Positions 62,247 through 64,000 of a DNA stretch of 64,000 nt are shown in pieces (positions within the stretch are counted from its first letter, which is position 1; every line of letters begins with the position of its first letter). Origin of the DNA: Pseudomonas syringae (GTDB taxonomy: Bacteria > Pseudomonadota > Gammaproteobacteria > Pseudomonadales > Pseudomonadaceae); assembly GCF_023278085.1 (NCBI RefSeq), contig NZ_CP066265.1, positions 4,970,501 through 5,034,500 on the forward strand, in the 5' to 3' direction. The position numbers and the translations under genes were made by a program. The notes under the pieces are model-generated. The model was not told the DNA's origin and made no database searches. It saw only the letters and a program-made list of their open reading frames with translations.

Positions 62247-62696
62247 ATGGCCTACTGGCTGATGAAGTCCGAGCCTGACGAATTCTCGATCAGCGACCTG
62301 CAACGACTGGGCAAAGCCCGCTGGGACGGCGTGCGCAACTATCAGGCGCGTAACTTCCTGAGAGACATGGCGGTGGGGGATGAATTCTTTTTCTATCATT
62401 CCAGTTGCCCTGAACCGGGCATCGCCGGGATTGGCAAAATCGCCAGGGCGGCTTATCCGGACCCGACGGCCCTGGACCCGGAAAGCCACTACCACGACGC
62501 CAAGGCCAGTGCGGATAAAAACCCGTGGAGTGCCATCGACGTGGAGTTCGTGGCTATCTTCAAGAAGGTATTGGGGCTGGGTTATCTGAAACAGCAAAGC
62601 ACGCTGGAACAACTGCCGCTGGTGCAGAAAGGCAGCCGGCTGTCCGTCATGCCAGTGACCGCCGAACAGTGGTCGGCAATCCTGGCACTGCGCTGA
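62247..62696 (+). CDS. EVE domain-containing protein
   Basis: The product is 149 residues, a single EVE (PUA-like) domain: AYWLMKSEPDEFSISDLQRLGKARWDGVRNYQARNFLRDM, GDEFFFYHSSCPEPGIAGIGKIARAAYPDPTA and WSAIDVEFVAIFKKVLGLGYLK. EVE domains bind modified bases in nucleic acids, and the stand-alone bacterial form is widespread, of uncertain role. GGAG precedes the ATG. A MITE-like element lies immediately upstream, so its native promoter may have been displaced or replaced. Confidence 0.93.
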   Translation: MAYWLMKSEPDEFSISDLQRLGKARWDGVRNYQARNFLRDMAVGDEFFFYHSSCPEPGIAGIGKIARAAYPDPTALDPESHYHDAKASADKNPWSAIDVEFVAIFKKVLGLGYLKQQSTLEQLPLVQKGSRLSVMPVTAEQWSAILALR

Positions 62697-62702
62697 TCCG
62701 CT

Positions 62703-63113
62703 TTACTGGACGATGAAGTTGTTGAACAGCAAGTCTTCGACCATCGGCTTGCCTTCTTCGTCGTTCATGACGCGCTGAACCTGCTTGAGCGCTTCCTGAC
62801 GAATATTTTCTTTTGCTTCAGCACTGCTCATCGAATCGACCGTCTGCTGGGTAAACAGCGCGACCAGTTGATTGCGAATCAGTGCGTCATGGCGTTTGAC
62901 CGCAGCTTCGGCATCGGCACCGGTTACGCGCAATGCAATATCCGCTTTGTAGACGCGGAGTTTCGGGCCGCCATCCAGTGCGTAATTGCCCACGAACGGA
63001 GGCGTCAGCGAAACATACGACGCCTTCGGAGGGCCACCTTCTTCCTTGGCTTCTTCCTGCGCCATGACGGGCAACGACAAGGCCAGCAATACCATCAGAA
63101 TCCACGCTTTCAC
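62703..63113 (-). CDS. FliL-like exported protein
   Basis: The product is 136 residues from a GTG at 63113 with AAGGAGTGG upstream (a longer frame has no ribosome site). It has a signal or anchor segment (MKAWILMVLLALSLPVMAQEE), then a FliL-type domain: YVSLTPPFVGNYALDGGPKLRVYKADIALRVTG, AVKRHDALIRNQLVALFTQQTVDSMSSAEAKENIRQEAL, and a C-terminal VEDLLFNNFIVQ. True FliL sits at the flagellar stator inside a fli operon. This copy is outside one and is a known type of FliL paralogue in Pseudomonas, of unclear function. Confidence 0.87.
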   Translation of the reverse strand: MKAWILMVLLALSLPVMAQEEAKEEGGPPKASYVSLTPPFVGNYALDGGPKLRVYKADIALRVTGADAEAAVKRHDALIRNQLVALFTQQTVDSMSSAEAKENIRQEALKQVQRVMNDEEGKPMVEDLLFNNFIVQ

Positions 63114-63243
63114 AGTCCACTCCTTAATACGGTTTGCCACGTAGCTTACAGCTTATGTGTGCTTATCAGGCAGGGCCATGCTTGTTGACCCGATGACCCA
63201 CTTAACTGACTTTATCGGCCATAACCGGAAAAGGAATAGCCCG

Positions 63244-64000
63244 ATGAAAGCCCTGCTCTGCAAAGCCTTTGGTCCTGCCACTACGTTAGTGCTTGAAGAC
63301 GTCCCCGGCCCGAAGATCAAACACAACGAAATCCTGCTCGACGTCCGCGCAGCCGGGGTCAACTTTCCCGACACGCTCATCATCGAAGGCAAATACCAGT
63401 TCAAACCGCCCTTCCCGTTCTCACCGGGCGGCGAGGCGGCAGGCGTGATAGCGGCCGTAGGCGAAAAAGTCAGCCACTTAAAACCCGGCGACCGGGTCAT
63501 GGCCCTCACCGGCTGGGGCAGCTTCGCCGAACAGGTCGCCGTCCCCCACTACAACGTGCTGTCGATCCCGGAACGCATGGACTTCACCACCGCCGCTGCC
63601 TTCAGCATGACCTACGGCACCTCCATGCACGCGCTCAAACAGCGCGCCAACCTGCAACCCGGCGAAACCCTGCTGGTGCTCGGCGCATCCGGTGGCGTCG
63701 GCCTGGCCGCCGTCGAAATCGGCAAAGCCATGGGCGCCCGCGTCATCGCTGCGGCCAGCAGCGCCGAAAAACTTGAAGTGGCCAAAAATGCTGGCGCAGA
63801 CGAACTCATCAACTACAGCGAAACCAGCCTCAAGGACGAAATCAAGCGCCTCACCAACGGCAACGGCGCCGACGTGATCTACGACCCGGTCGGCGGCGAC
63901 CTCTTCGACCAGGCCATTCGCGCCATCGCCTGGAACGGCCGCCTGCTGGTCGTCGGCTTCGCCAGCGGCCGCATCCCCGACCTGCCCGTCAACCTCGCCC
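63244..64000 (+). CDS. Zinc-independent NADPH:quinone oxidoreductase (partial)
   Basis: The first 252 codons are seen; the gene runs off the window. The medium-chain dehydrogenase pattern reads MKALLCKAFGPATTLVLEDVPGPKI at the start, then PPFPFSPGGEAAGVIAAVGEKV and a Rossmann glycine motif LVLGASGGVGLAAVEIGKAMGA. The zinc-binding cysteines of alcohol dehydrogenases are absent. Such enzymes reduce quinones or alpha,beta-unsaturated carbonyls with NADPH. Confidence 0.92.
   Translation, partial: MKALLCKAFGPATTLVLEDVPGPKIKHNEILLDVRAAGVNFPDTLIIEGKYQFKPPFPFSPGGEAAGVIAAVGEKVSHLKPGDRVMALTGWGSFAEQVAVPHYNVLSIPERMDFTTAAAFSMTYGTSMHALKQRANLQPGETLLVLGASGGVGLAAVEIGKAMGARVIAAASSAEKLEVAKNAGADELINYSETSLKDEIKRLTNGNGADVIYDPVGGDLFDQAIRAIAWNGRLLVVGFASGRIPDLPVNLA

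Overview
The window looks like chromosomal DNA of a fluorescent pseudomonad, most probably a member of the Pseudomonas syringae complex. I infer this from the high GC content, the opgG-opgH (hrpM) operon in its Pseudomonas form, the hutF-hutC-hutD genes, the pepP-ubiH-ygfB-zapA-6S RNA-ygfA neighbourhood, and many short extragenic palindromes of the type known in P. syringae. No phage, plasmid, secretion-system or CRISPR locus is visible. The only mobile-type element I can support is a 141-bp MITE-like element at 62085-62225. Layout: 1-6.7 kb holds the end of a chemoreceptor, the osmoregulated periplasmic glucan operon opgGH, and pip-dtd. 7-16 kb holds glycogen phosphorylase, a large DUF2339 membrane protein with a DUF3999 partner, fructose-1,6-bisphosphatase, a small lipoprotein and a lipocalin. 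16.4-19.3 kb is a divergent histidine-utilisation block (hutF / hutC-hutD) with a HutC-type operator. 19.3-22.5 kb has nhaA, a DUF3455 exported protein and an ECF sigma/anti-sigma pair.

From 22.5 to 52.3 kb the window is rich in sulfur metabolism. It holds serine acetyltransferase, D-cysteine desulfhydrase with a cystine-type ABC transporter, two SfnB-like acyl-CoA dehydrogenase-fold enzymes with an FMN-dependent monooxygenase and a complete MetQNI-type transporter, a TauD-family dioxygenase with a sulfonate/nitrate-type ABC transporter, and a second MetQ-like binding protein beside an SfnR-like sigma-54 activator that lacks a recognisable DNA-binding domain. Together these suggest scavenging of organic sulfur (uptake followed by oxidative release of sulfite) plus cysteine/cystine handling. 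Interleaved are a hypothetical protein with a duplicated domain, a frameshifted methyltransferase, a small lectin-like protein, a two-adaptor RND efflux system and a PAP2-phosphatase autotransporter.

52.5-64 kb holds an MFS transporter, an AraC-family regulator, the conserved ubiquinone hydroxylase/pepP/ygfB cluster, a zapB-like/zapA pair, 6S RNA and ygfA, an unlisted 50-residue membrane protein, an EVE-domain protein, a FliL-like exported protein and the start of a quinone oxidoreductase. Eight clusters of related palindromes sit in gaps between genes. One of them (41928-42320) is a head-to-tail array of three 131-bp units.
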